Notes under the pieces: model-generated
Databases searched by the model: none
What the model saw: only the letters and a program-made list of their open reading frames with translations
Told to the model about the DNA's origin: nothing
Shown: positions 1-10,200 of the stretch, one piece after another
Position numbering within the stretch: position 1 is the stretch's first letter
How the letters are laid out: the number at the start of each line of letters is the position of its first letter
Program-made: the position numbers and the translations under genes
Source: Ligustrum vulgare
Lineage: Eukaryota; Streptophyta; Magnoliopsida; Lamiales; Oleaceae
Direction of reading: 5' to 3'
Assembly: GCA_963555705.1 (NCBI GenBank)
Contig: OY743168.1
Span: forward strand, 94,900,925 to 94,964,924
Length of the DNA stretch: 64,000 nucleotides

Positions 1-455
1 TCTTCTATCTTTTCTTTTATAAAATGACGATCTATTTCCACGTGCTTTGTTCTATCGTGATGGACAGGATTGTGAGCAATACTCAAGGCAGCCTTTTTAT
101 CAGAATATAACTTGGCAGGATGCATCATAGTTACTCTTAGTTCTTCTAGTATTCTTTTCAGCCATAACACCTCGCATATGCCAAGAGCCAATTATCTGAA
201 CTCTGCTTCTGCACTACTACGAGCAACTACAGATTGTTTTTTACTCCTCCATGTCACAAGGTTCCCCCATATATATGTACAATACCCTGAAGTGGACCTC
301 CTATCATCAATAGAACCTGCCCAGTCTGCATCTGTGTAGCACTCAATACTTCTTTTATTGTGCTTTCTGAATAATAGTCCTTTTCCTGGTGCTCCTTTTA
401 AATACTTCAAGATTCTGTAAACAGCTTCAAGATGTTCTTCGCTTGGAGAATGCAT
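1..455 (-). pseudogene. Copia-A RNase H domain (broken by one stop)
   Basis: This is the C-terminal RNase H of the copia polyprotein, which removes RNA from the RNA:DNA hybrid during reverse transcription. Minus-strand translation shows the family landmarks YTDADWAGS, RRSTSGYC and SSAEAEFR. An in-frame TAA at 192-194 follows, and the same frame then continues with GICEVLWL and YSDKKAALSIAHNP up to the window edge. Since homology continues in frame, this is a point nonsense mutation, not a frameshift. The frame overlaps the RT block at 407-455, which marks another small frame change there. The usual YSDN motif reads YSDK. Confidence 0.85.
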
Positions 456-1513
456 GGACTTACTAGACTTACATCAAATGCTATGTCAGGTCGAGTGTGT
501 GAGAGGTAGATCAATTTTCCAACAAGCCTTTGGTATCTACCTTTATCTGTAGGAGTACTTCCTTCCTTTAGTCCCAATTTTTGATTAGGATCTATCGGTG
601 TATCTACTGGTTTACATCCTAACATGCCAGTTTCTTCCAGTATATCAAGAGTATACTTGCGCTGTGACACAGATAATTCATTCTTTGTCCTTGCAATTTC
701 CATTCCCAAGAAATAACGTAACTTGCCCAAGTCTTTTATTTCAAATTCTTGTGCTAAATTTGTTTTCAGCTTCTTTCTCTCCTCTTCATCGTTACCAGTT
801 AAAATAATGTCATCAACATATACTATAAGAATAGTAACATGCCCACTACAATTAAACTTGAGAAACATAGTATGATCAGTATTCCCCTGAGAATAACCAA
901 GACTTCGTACATATCTGGTGAATCTACCAAACCAGGCTCTTGGAGATTGCTTCAGTCCATTTAAGGACTTTTTTAGTTTGCAAACCTTGTCTTTGTTAAC
1001 TGCATCTTCAAACCCTGGAGGAACATTCATATATACTTCTTCAATTTCACCATTTAGAAAGGCATTCTTTACGTCTAATTGCTCAAGGGGCCAGTCCATG
1101 TTTACTGCCAAAGAGAGAAGAACTCTGATGGTGTTTAACTTTGCAACGGGGGCAAATGTTTCTAAGTAGTCAACTCCATATGTCTGTGTGAAACCCTTTG
1201 CCACAAGTCTTGCTTTATACCTGTTTATTGTGCCATCAGCATTGTATTTGATAGTAAATACCCATTTGCACCCAACTGTTCTCTTCCCTTCTGGTAATTA
1301 CACTATTTCCCATGTCTTGTTTGATTCTAAAGCTTTCATTTCTTCCATCACAGCTTCTTTCCATTTTGGATTAATGATGGCCTCCTGAATGCTCTTTGGT
1401 ATTTTTTCTGCACTTAGATTAAATACATAGTTTCTATGTACAGAAGACAACCGAGAGTAAGACACTACATTTGAAATAGGGTGTTGAGTACATGTCCGAA
1501 CTCCCTTTCTCAA
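407..1513 (-). pseudogene. Copia-A reverse transcriptase domain (stop codon inside)
   Basis: This is an RVT_2-type reverse transcriptase. On the minus strand it starts near 1400 with PKWKEAVMEEMKALESNKTW, runs through FAPVAKLNTIRVLL and LEQLDVKNAFLNGE, and has an intact catalytic motif YVDDIILTGND followed by DLGKLRYFLGMEI. A TAA at 1298-1300 interrupts WEIV-LPEGKR; the reading frame is conserved on both sides (31 codons to the next open block at 1204), so a single substitution explains it. The upstream open block at 1298-1513 is in the frame shifted relative to integrase. Confidence 0.88.
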
Positions 1514-1515
1514 AG

Positions 1516-2754
1516 CTATAGGTAACTGATCAAAATCAATATTTTCTGGAGTTTCAGAATTACCTTGGTTTGAGGATTTTTCTCAAGTTCAGATTTTTGA
1601 CTATGTAAGGTGGATTCAGCCTCTGTGTTTTTATTTCTTCTCCTTGTGTAGACACGAATTTGATGAGGTTCTGCAGTAGCTTCAACATCTGGATCTATTT
1701 CTTTGGTAGCTTCAACATTTGAATAAGTTTTAGTTAAATCTGGTTGTGCAGATTCTGGTTGCAAAGAGGAGACAGCTTCAGGCAGAGGGGCAGATATATT
1801 TTGAACATCAACTGGAATTCTTGAATATGTTGTATTGTCTATATTGTTCCACAGAACTTCTTGTGACTCCCCTTGAAGTGAAGTGGGATAGAATGACTCG
1901 GTTTCAAAGAAAGTTACATCCATAGAAATAAATGTTTTCTTAAGTATGGGTGAATAACATTTGTAACCTTTTTTTGTGGCTACATATCCCAGAAAAATGC
2001 ATTTGATGGCACGGGGATCAAACTTAGACCTATGATTATTATAAACATGAACAAAGGCTTTACAGCCAAATATTTTTGGGGAAAGGTCAGACACATGAAC
2101 ATGAGGGTAGAAATTGGTCAGGAGATCAATAGGTGTCTTATATTGAAGTACCCTGGATGGTAACCTATTAATTAGGTAAGTGGCAGTCAATATGGCATCT
2201 CCCCAATAAAACTTAGGTGCATTTGATCCGAACATAAGAGCTCTAGCAACTTCTAAAAGGTGTTTATTTTTCCTCTCCGCAATCCCATTTTGTTGAGGAG
2301 TTTCAATACAAGAACTTTGATGAATGATTCCCTTTTTTAAGAAGAATGGACTTAGTACTGAATTGAAGTAATCAGAAGCATTATCTGTCTTGAATATCTG
2401 AGCTTTTGTTTGGAATTGTGTGTGAACCATGTTAACGAAATTCTGCACTATTGTGGTTGTTTCAGATTTGTTTTTCATGAGGAAAACCCAACAAAGGCGT
2501 GTATAATCATCTATTAAGGTTATAGACCACTTTGTTTGTGAAATATTTGAAACCTTTGATGGACCCCAAATGTCACTGTGAACCAGGGCAAAAGGTGTTG
2601 CTCTCCTACGTCCTTGTGAAGGGAAATTGGTCCTTTGATGCTTAGAAAGTTGGCTTATCTCACATTGCAACAAATTCAGATTTTTATTGATAAATAAAGA
2701 AGGTAACAAATGTTTTAAGTACAAAAACTGGGGTGACCTAAACGAAAATGCCAC
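1516..2754 (-). pseudogene. Copia-A integrase domain and integrase-RT linker (frameshifted)
   Basis: This is the integrase that inserts the cDNA into the host chromosome. Minus-strand motifs give the D,D,E triad: HSDIWGP, then FKTDNASDYF, then TPQQNGIAERKNK. After these come the conserved WGDAILTATYLINRLPS and FGCKAFVH blocks and a copia-type linker. It enters from gag-protease by a 1-base loss in an A run at 2723-2727, and leaves by a 1-base loss in the T run at 1577-1581, after which the linker continues in another frame. FKTDNASDYF replaces the usual TDNG(G)EYF, a further sign of decay. Confidence 0.88.
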
Positions 2755-4391
2755 TTCATTATTTCAGGCATAGGTTCAGAAACAGAGTTAAAACCAACTT
2801 TGACACCAACTGCAGCTTGTCTATCTTCAGCCTCACTTTCTTCAAAAACATAGAGACCTCCTCTTTCCTTAGCATTGCCAATCATCTTCCCCGAAGAAAT
2901 TTCCTGAAATTGACAATGAGTGGGATAAAAATTAGCACGACATCCAAGATCTTGCGAGAGTTTGCTAACTGAAATCAAATTACAAGAGAGCTGTGGTACA
3001 TGTAGAACAGATTCTAATTTCAGGGACTCATTATGACTAACAGTTCCTATTCCAACAACCGGAGCAAAGTGACCATTTGTTGTTTTCACATTGAGATTAG
3101 TTGGATAAGGTGAATATGAGTGAAATAATGTTTGACAACTGGTCATGTGATCAGTGGCCCCAGAATCAATAATCCAGGGCTGTGAATTTTGATGTTGCGA
3201 AGCAAAGGCCATAGGATTATTACCTTTTTGAACAAGAGAAGTAGATGGATTATGGTTACCATTGATAAGTCTATATAGACTATTTATTTGATCACGTAGG
3301 TCACTGATTTGTTCAAGATCATTGTTCTTTCCCTCCAGTCCAGTCTCTTGACTTTCAGCTTGATTTGCTCCTTTATAAGTGTAGTTCTGTTTAAACTGGA
3401 CATTCCGATTTTTGTTGAAGTCAATTTCCTTGGGTCTTCCTGGCTTACCATGAAGTACCCAGCAGTTGTCCCGTTTATGCCATGGTTTATTACAATAGTC
3501 ACACCACTGTTTATCACCTTTCTTTGAAAATCGATTATGTCTTTGATTTCTATTTCCTTTGGCGAACGAGGCCACAACTTCTCCTTTTTCCATGACTTCA
3601 TGATTTCCTGATATTTTCGACAGCAAAGCAGATCCATCATGAGTTACAGTTTTCACTTCTCCGAGCATCACTCTACGCCTGGACTCTTCACGACGCACAT
3701 CTGCGAATACTTCTCGGATAGCTGGCAGTGGTTTGGTGCTAACAATTCTCCCTCGAACTTCATCTAATTCCTTGATGAGACCAGCTAGAAAGTCGTAAGT
3801 TCTTTCTTTCTCAATATGCCTCCGAAATTTCTTGCTGTCCTCACCACAATTCCAGTCAATCTCATAGAACAAATCTAACTCTTGCCAAATCTTGTTCAAC
3901 GAGTTGTAATATTGTGTCACAGTCTGGTCTCCTTGCTTAATTTCCTTCAATTTACACCTTAATTCGAACACTTGGGCTTCGTTTTCCAGATCTAAGTAGT
4001 CATCACATACGGCTTCCCACATATCTTCAGCTGTTTTGTAGTACAAATAGGTCTGACCAATGTCTTCATTCATGGAGTTGATTAGCCATGCCATCACCAT
4101 AGAGTTCTCTGTTTGCCATGTCTGCCATCTTTCCCCTTTTATTTCTGGTTCTTGAATGTCGCCGTTAATGTACCCAATCTTGCCTCTTCCAGTGATAACA
4201 ATCCGAACTGATTGAGACCAAGATATAAAATTCTGTCCATTAAGCTTATGAATAGTTATCTGGAGAGAAATATCACTGCTTCCCTGTTGCGTAGTCCTGC
4301 CTGTTGCAGTACCAGCTTTGAAAGTCTCCGCTGTCTTCCCATCATGGTTGCCTGAGGTTGCCATATAAGTTGCAGGTGTATTTTCTCCCAA
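2715..4391 (-). pseudogene. Copia-A gag and protease
   Basis: The open 558-residue frame starts with ATG 30-40 bases downstream of the PBS. Residues about 40-200 are a copia-type gag domain (SLQITIHKLNGQNFISWSQS, KTAEDMWEAV). Residues 297-310 form a CCHC zinc knuckle C-x2-C-x4-H-x4-C (CDYCNKPWHKRDNC), which binds element RNA. The aspartic protease active site is DSGA at 409-412 in WIIDSGATDHMTS, and 548-553 begins the pre-integrase zinc domain (HFRLGH). The frame is then lost by the 1-base deletion at 2723-2727. The gag itself looks intact, the pol part does not. Confidence 0.88.
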
Positions 4392-4406
4392 TTAGTGAAA
4401 AAAATC

Positions 4407-4420
4407 TGGCTCTAATACCA
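4407..4420 (-). other. Copia-A primer binding site, tRNA-iMet type
   Basis: On the minus strand the sequence reads TGGTATTAGAGCCA, one base from the plant initiator-tRNA complement TGGTATCAGAGCCA used to prime copia cDNA. It lies between the LTR end and the gag ATG. Confidence 0.85.
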
Positions 4421-4427
4421 TAAAGAA

Positions 4428-4702
4428 TGATAACAGATATCTTGCAGGAATAATCCAGATTCCCAGATTCGTTTTTATTTAATCAAGTGAAGCAAATAAA
4501 TACAATAACTAGATATCTTGTGATATATATCTTATCCTAAATTATAGGACCTAACAAACTGTACAACAGTAAAAACAAATACAAATACAGTTGTGATATT
4601 TACAGATTTAATATCTAAACTAATTCCTTATTCTGTGGACTAGATTGACTGCACCATTTGAATAAACACGTGAATAAAATAAGTTATCTTATCTTTTCCA
4701 CA
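4428..4702 (-). repeat. Copia-A 5' LTR (outer boundary uncertain)
   Basis: The inner end is placed at the TG (plus strand) 7 bases from the PBS, giving a minus-strand terminus TTATCA. The outer end is placed at ACA near 4702, so the minus-strand LTR would begin TGTGGAAAAG. This would be about 275 bp. There is no second copy in the window to confirm the outer end. Confidence 0.5.
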
Positions 4703-5417
4703 AAAAGACAGAGCCACTGAGATCTTCTAAAAGCTCAAAATAGTTAGTCCGTGAAGTAGTCGAATAGTACATTTAACAAGATTTTAGCTTATTTTTCTTA
4801 CTGTCTTCATCATTGAATTTTAGATATCAACCTCCTTTGATTCTTGCAATAATATGTACAAACCATTAAAAATATTCGGTACAACTCAAGTTTATTCTTT
4901 TGTGTTGAGGTTTGTGCCTAAACTCTAGGAGGTAAAACACTTTGGTACCTAAATTAGCTTTTCTGAACATTGGACGAGTAAGCTGGTTTCTTGTTAGGAA
5001 AAAAATTGAGATAGTCTGCACATCTTATGTTTTTTTGTGCATAATTAATATTTTGTGGTGCTGTTGATAGGTGTATTCAGAGTCGTACTTGTTGAGGTAG
5101 CATTAAGTTAGCATTTAAGTATTTAACTTTACATAATTCTACAATTACTTATCCAAAATGAAAGGAACCATAAGGGTTTTGTTTTAGATAGTAAACTACT
5201 CCCCCTTGATCTAATTTCATTTTGAAGGATCTAAGACACAAATTTCCCTATATCTCAATACTCCCTTACTTTTAAGAATGGCTAGAAAATTTAACCCTCA
5301 AGGAAGATGGTAACCTCCTTTTTCTCTTTAATGAATGTGATTTAACATGTTATAGCTTGTAATTATCTACGTGTCAATAAAATCCAATTCTTCTGTTTTA
5401 CTGTATTTGTAAGACAG
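4703..5417. other. Intergenic DNA, nothing recognised
   Basis: AT-rich single-copy-looking sequence. No long frame, tRNA, LTR terminus or inverted repeat was recognised. Confidence 0.4.
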
Positions 5418-5893
5418 GAAAGCACACAACTGAGAAACCGGTGCTTGCAAAGGCTGCTGTACGTCCTAAGCAATCTGTTTTGGCACCAACTTGTACAAAA
5501 AATTCTTGGTTGAAGGACACTTGTTTGAGGTGTCAACAAGGATTCTTGTGTTCTGATCATGGTACACCATTGGTATTCTATTTTTTACTTTTCAAAGTTC
5601 TGAGTGATACATTATTTGGTTATTTATTTGTTCCTGCCAACACATTGAAAAAGTATGGTCTAATTTAAAAGTAATTTGAAATCCACATGGTTCAAGTTTA
5701 TCAAATAACAAATAATACTTTAGTCTCATTATGCTTGATATTATTATTGGAGTATTAACCTGGATCCTGATGTTCATGTTCACAAGTGAGAGAATTGAAA
5801 CCAGAACCGTTTAATACCGTGATAGCTGCACCTTTTGAAAGTAATCCTGATTCACGGGACTGCCAACCGCTTCCAGCAAAGAAGAATATCAAT
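5418..5893 (+). pseudogene. Two possible orphan exons of an unrecognised gene
   Basis: Exon-like block 1 (5418-5572) follows a CAG acceptor and ends before a GT donor. It encodes a 50-residue, cysteine-containing stretch with CTKNSWLKDTCLRCQQGF and LCSDHGTP. Block 2 (5786-5893) encodes ELKPEPFNTVIAAPFESN and ends before GTAAGC. Base composition is less AT-rich than the flanks and codon use looks coding-like. I do not recognise the family. No promoter, start codon context or further exons were found, so this is most likely a gene fragment. It may share an origin with the CIA30-like exon just downstream, but that protein does not contain these sequences as far as I know. Confidence 0.3.
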
Positions 5894-6061
5894 GTAAGCC
5901 AGTCCCAAACTTGTAGAAATAAGGGAAGTGGTAAATCTTTTAAAGAGAAGGATAATCTTTTAATGGCCATTGAAAGTTATTTTTCCCATTTCTTGCATAT
6001 GGAATTTTACATCAGGAATTATGTAAGTGCTTAAATATTTTGCCTATTGTGGTTGATGCAG

Positions 6062-6161
6062 GATTGTGACTTAGTTCCACCAAGTGAAAAGTATATTTTC
6101 TATTTTCATTCAAAAGACGATCTTAAAAGGTGGCATTTGTATTCAGATTTTGAATATGGAA
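6062..6161 (+). pseudogene. Single exon relic of a CIA30-family protein
   Basis: After a CAG acceptor the plus strand encodes [18 protein letters not shown] and [12 protein letters not shown], then a GTAATG donor. This closely matches my recollection of the N-terminal exon of plant 'complex I intermediate-associated protein 30'-like proteins (VPPSERYIFNFNSKEELKKW in Arabidopsis). The family's exon is expected to start at about this point and stop near EYGG. No other CIA30 exons were found on either side, so this is a fragment carried here by transposition or left from a decayed gene. The recognition is from memory and needs a search. Confidence 0.6.
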
Positions 6162-6585
6162 GTAATGTACAAGAGAAATTTTTAATATCTTTGTTTCCTT
6201 AATTTGAGTTCTAGAAAGTACAATGACCTAGACAGAGCAATTAATAATCTCCTCTCTATGCTACACTATCCCATGTTAAATTTATCTAAAAGAAACTACA
6301 TTGTATTTCTATCCTTGTAAGTTGATCAATAACTTAAGTAAAGACAGGTAAGCTGCATCTTGTTTTATAATAGATGTACTTGCTATTAGTTTGCTCAATT
6401 AAAAGTCTTCTTTCATTTTTTACTCTTAATGTTAATGGTTCCATTTATAACCTACTACCTGCTTCTGTAGTTTCCTTCTTATTTTCAAGTAAATATTAGT
6501 TTAATCTCCAAAGGAGTTGTTATTTTTAAATTAAGCAATAGTCATTTTTAAATGAAGCAATAGATGAAAATTATTGATTTTATAC
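6162..6585. other. Intergenic DNA, nothing recognised
   Basis: AT-rich, no coding signal or terminal repeats recognised. Confidence 0.4.
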
Positions 6586-6593
6586 ATATTTAC

Positions 6594-6874
6594 CAATGTT
6601 TTCAGAACCGAACCGGCCATCGACCCGATCGAGAGACTGGGTCAAGGGTCAGAGGGTCAACTCGGAGTCGACTCGGGGTCGACCCGGGCATTAAATAAAT
6701 ATAAAATAAATCAAAAAATTAAAAAAAACTAAAAAAAATATGAAACTCGGGTCCGGGTCAATCGGGTCGGTCGGGTTTCCCAGGTCAATATGGGTCGTTG
6801 ACCGGGTTTGACCCGACTGGGTTTCTGGGGTTACCCAACCCGATTTCTGGCCCGGGTCGGGTTTGAAAACAATG
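6594..6874. mobile_element. Non-autonomous hAT-type element (word-repeat class), 281 bp
   Basis: Perfect 8-bp target duplication ATATTTAC at 6586-6593 and 6875-6882, the hAT hallmark. Terminal inverted repeats are CAATGTTTTCA on the left and the complement of CATTGTTTTCA on the right. The body is made of diverged GGTCGACCC / CCCGGGTCGG words around an AT-rich centre. No transposase. Same terminus family as the element at 7031-7419. Confidence 0.8.
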
Positions 6875-7030
6875 ATATTTACGAAGGTTCTTAAGCTTAG
6901 CCGAACATGCTCCAATTTCTTGTTTTAGACTTAGTCAAACTGGAAAGTTTATTAGCCACTAGATTTTCTTTAATGATACAACTATTGCAATGCATGTTCA
7001 GTATATTAGTTCATTTTTTTTAGTTATTAT

Positions 7031-7419
7031 TAGTGTTTAGAAAACTGGACCGGACCGGACCGGTCAGTTCGACCGGGAAAATCGGGAACTGGCCGGAAAA
7101 TCGGTCCGGTTCATCCCAAAAATCGGCCGGTAAAAAATCGGTCAGTTTAACCGGTTTTTAACCTGTTCAACCGGGAAATCGGTTGAAAACCGGCCGGTTC
7201 AACTAGTTTTCGTTTTTTTTAAAGCTATTTTTGTATATAATTTTATTTTCTAAATGAGTAAATATTAGTTTATTTGTAAAATAACGTGTTTTTTAGAATT
7301 TTTGTTATTTTTTAATAATTTTTTATATTTTAATTGAAATCAGTTCGATTCCGGTTGGATCCGGTTGGACCTTTTGACCCTTAATCCGTTACCATTTGTC
7401 TCCGATTTTTTAAACATTG
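7031..7419. mobile_element. Non-autonomous hAT-type element (word-repeat class), 389 bp
   Basis: Perfect 8-bp target duplication GTTATTAT at 7023-7030 and 7420-7427. Termini TAGTGTTTA and complement CAATGTTTA match those of the neighbouring element at 6594. The body consists of ACCGGTCCGG-like words flanking an AT-rich core. No coding capacity. Confidence 0.8.
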
Positions 7420-7620
7420 GTTATTATAAAGCCGTGTGCTTCTTTTTCAATCTTTTTAAGGAAGAAATTCGTGTACAGATATAAATCCACTTCTCGGGAA
7501 ATGCTTGCTGCTTTTAAAAGAGCAGTAAGTATATTTTTATGGACCAGTATATATATGTATATGGGCACTCGACGGTTGAAAACGGAAAAGGAAAAAAAAA
7601 AAAAGCGAAAAGAAAAGACT

Positions 7621-7755
7621 CCGAGAGGGGGTCGACCCCCCTTTTTATTAATAGGGTGGGTCGACCCACCCTATTAATGAGAAGGAGGGGGGTCAACCCC
7701 CCCCCCCCCCCAAATTAATAAGAAGGGGGTGGGTCGACCCCCCTTCCTCTTAGGT
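7621..7755. repeat. Palindrome-rich GGTCGACC patch
   Basis: Contains a 14-nt perfect palindrome (7627-7640), a 32-nt perfect palindrome centred between 7662 and 7663 (7647-7678, arms ATTAATAGGGTGGGTC), an imperfect one near 7694, a C15 run (7697-7711) and a fourth GGGTCGACCC centre near 7735. The two flanks are roughly inverted copies of each other (GAGAGGGGG and its complement near CCCCCCTTCCTCTT). It could be one small fold-back element. No target duplication was found. Confidence 0.55.
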
Positions 7756-7968
7756 AATTCTATGTTTTTCTTTTTTAATTATTTTATTCTTATTATATTA
7801 TTAGATATACTAATAATATAATATAATAATGTTTTGTATAATTATATTATATTATGATTTTTATTTTAAAAAAGGGAAATTAGATTAATTTGGGTATGAG
7901 GTATACTAAAGCAAGTCAATCCCTTTTAATTAAAGTTGGTCTGTATAATTATTTCAGTTAAATATATT

Positions 7969-8919
7969 AAGGGAAAATTACACAAAATGCCCCTAAAATT
8001 GAACCTATTTGAAAACTATCCTTCATATCTAAATAAAACATTAAAACGTTGTATTCAATACAGTCTTGAACCAAAACAACGTATTTTGTCTCTCTCCTTC
8101 CTCCCCCCAGCAGGTCTATCCTTCTTCTCTCTTTCTTCCATTCCTCCCACATCGCAAACCAAACATTCTTTATCTAACCTTTCATATTACCTATTTTCAC
8201 CTCCAAACCTCTAATTCAACCAAAACTTTCTTCCTCACTTGCTTCCTCTCCTCCGCCCTCGGATGATATCCTCTTTCGGTTCTTTTGGGACCTGAAAATA
8301 TTTCGTCCCGCCAATCATGGTGTTCTCACTGTTTCAATTGTACAGTACAAACTGGAGCTTGCCTAACCCGTTCTGATCATTCCCAGTTGAGAATTTTGTG
8401 TATATTGCTTTCCTAACTGTAATGTGGTGTTTTGTACATGAGGAATTGTTAAATCAATTTTTGCGGTACTGCAAACTTGCTTGAGACTTATGGTAGGTGC
8501 TTTCCCGTTAATTCGGGTCGTACATCACTTGCTTTCTTAGTCAAAAGGCTCCTTGCTTTGCATCATATTACGATACCGGGAAATAAGAGGGTGGATATAA
8601 TTGCAAAGATTATTATGAGAGATGTGACAACCAAGAGCCAAACGAATGAGTGGTGAGCAACGATAGAAAGAATGTTAATTTACTGACTACTTACATGCTT
8701 AATTTTCTGTGTACCTTTTACTAAGTCTTGTAATTATTTCTTTTTATTTAATAATAATGGCACTACTTAGTTAGGAGGTTAATTATGTTATTTGATTAGT
8801 TAGGTTAATTATGTTATTTGATTAGTTCAGGGACTTTTATTTTCTACTTAAAATGTTGACTTGCAGCCACCACACAGTCGACTTGTTAATTTTTAAGGGT
8901 ATTTTGTGTAATTTCCCTT
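7969..8919. mobile_element. Probable Mutator-like element with about 33-bp TIRs, 951 bp
   Basis: Left terminus AAGGGAAAATTACACAAAAT (7969-7988) continues with GCCCCTAAAATT; the inverted right terminus (8886-8919) reads AAGGGAAATTACACAAAATA and continues similarly. Such long GGGAAAATTACAC termini occur in plant Mutator-like elements. No transposase frame is visible. The interior has a pyrimidine-rich, relatively GC-rich segment (8080-8640) that could be captured host DNA, and a 25-bp tandem duplication near 8778-8827. A clean 9-bp target duplication was not found (AAATATATT against TAATATATG at slightly shifted places), so the class is inferred from the termini only. Confidence 0.55.
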
Positions 8920-9594
8920 GCTGTAATATATGTTCAAAAGGTTAGTGAGGAAAAAATACTAAGTCTAGATAAAATCTTGTCTCAAAAAGCTTTTTAGTGA
9001 GGATAATGTTTGTGAATTAAGAATATTTTCAGCTTTCATATGTGTGTTTATATATGAAAATGGAGAATGTATAATAAATATTGCAAAAATTGAAAAAGTG
9101 CAGTCAAGTGAAAAAGTGACAAAATGTCACTTTTTTACTACATGCGCCTCTTTTTAGTTAAAAGAAAACATGATAAAAATTGACTTTTTGTCACTTTTTA
9201 GTTCAAAGAAAAAGTGACACACTATCACTTTTTTGAGAATATCAATGAATATTACAAAAATTAAAAAAGTGACATTTAAGAAGAAAAAGTGACAAAGTGT
9301 TACTTTTTTCACTAAAAAGATAATATGTCACTTTTTAGTTAAAAAAGTAAAAAAAGTGAAATTGATTTTGTGTATGAAAAATGTGTAAAGTACCTACTGG
9401 TGTTTATACGCTTGTGTAATTTTTAATTTTTTAGTGAATGATGAATATTGCAAAAACTGAAACATTGAACTTCAAGTAGAAAAAAGTATCAAATTGTCAC
9501 TTTTTTCAGTAATCATTAAAAAGTGACAAAGCTTTTTAGTTAAAATAAAAAAATCGAAACATTGAACTTCAAGTAGAAAAAAATATCAAATTGT
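8920..9594. repeat. Low-complexity AAAAAGTGAC / GTCACTTTTT repeats
   Basis: Many direct and inverted copies of an AAAAAGTGACA word and its complement, leading into the regular tandem array that follows. No gene. Confidence 0.6.
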
Positions 9595-10200
9595 CACTTT
9601 TTCACCTTTGAAATTTCGACAAGCCCCTTGTATTCACCAACCTCACTTGGAAAGGTGGCTAGATGCGACTTTTTTTGTAAAAAAGTGACATTGTGTCACT
9701 TTTTCACCTTTGAAATTTCGACAAGCCCTTTGCATTCACCAACCTCACGTTGAAAGGTGGCGAGATGCGACTTTTTTGTAAAAAAAGTGACTTTGTGTCA
9801 CTTTTTCACCTTTGAAATTTCAACAAGCGACTTGCATTCACCAACCTCACGTGGAAAGGTTGCGAAATGCGACTTTTTTTGTAAAAAAGTGACTTTGTGG
9901 CACTTTTTCACCTTTGAAATTTTAACAAGCCCCTTGTATTCACCAACCTCACATGAAAATGTGGCAGAATGTGACTTTTTTTGTAAAAAAGAAAAAAAGT
10001 GACATTGTGTCACTTTTTCACCATTGAAATTTAAACAAGCCCCTAGCATTCACCAACCTCACGTGGAAAGGTGGAAAGACGCGACTTTTTTGTAAAAAAG
10101 TGATATTGTGTCACTTTTTCACCTTAGAAATTTCAACAAGCCCCTTGTATTCACCAATATTTATCATTGACTAACAAGGTTGAAAAAAAGTGGCATTGTG
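9595..10200. repeat. Six-copy tandem array, 102-bp period
   Basis: Units start with CACTTTTTCACC at 9595, 9697, 9799, 9901, 10011 and 10112. The first three steps are exactly 102 bp; later ones are 110 (extra A-rich insert) and 101. Each unit carries CAAGCCCCTTGTATTCACCA-like sequence and ends in a GTAAAAAAGTGACA run. Because 102 is a multiple of three, open frames persist on both strands; these are not genes. Confidence 0.9.

Larger units (their letters stand above)
1..4702 (-). mobile_element. Copia-A: degenerate Ty1/copia element, 5' part and most of pol
   Basis: Minus-strand LTR retrotransposon entering from the left edge inside RNase H, so its 3' LTR lies outside the window. Order on the minus strand is 5' LTR (right), tRNA-iMet-type PBS, gag with CCHC knuckle, protease, integrase, RT, RNase H; integrase before RT is diagnostic of Ty1/copia. 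At least two single-base frameshifts (in homopolymers near 2723-2727 and 1577-1581) and two in-frame TAA codons (1298-1300 and 192-194) break the polyprotein, so it cannot encode a working one. No target duplication can be checked because the other end is missing. Confidence 0.93.

Noticed and set aside
9757..10049. Overlapping open frames on both strands with repeated lysine/phenylalanine-rich peptides
   Set aside because: They result from the 102-bp tandem repeat, whose length is a multiple of three.
9595..10200. CRISPR-like regular repeat array
   Set aside because: Whole unit repeats with no unique spacers, in a plant genome; ordinary tandem repeat.
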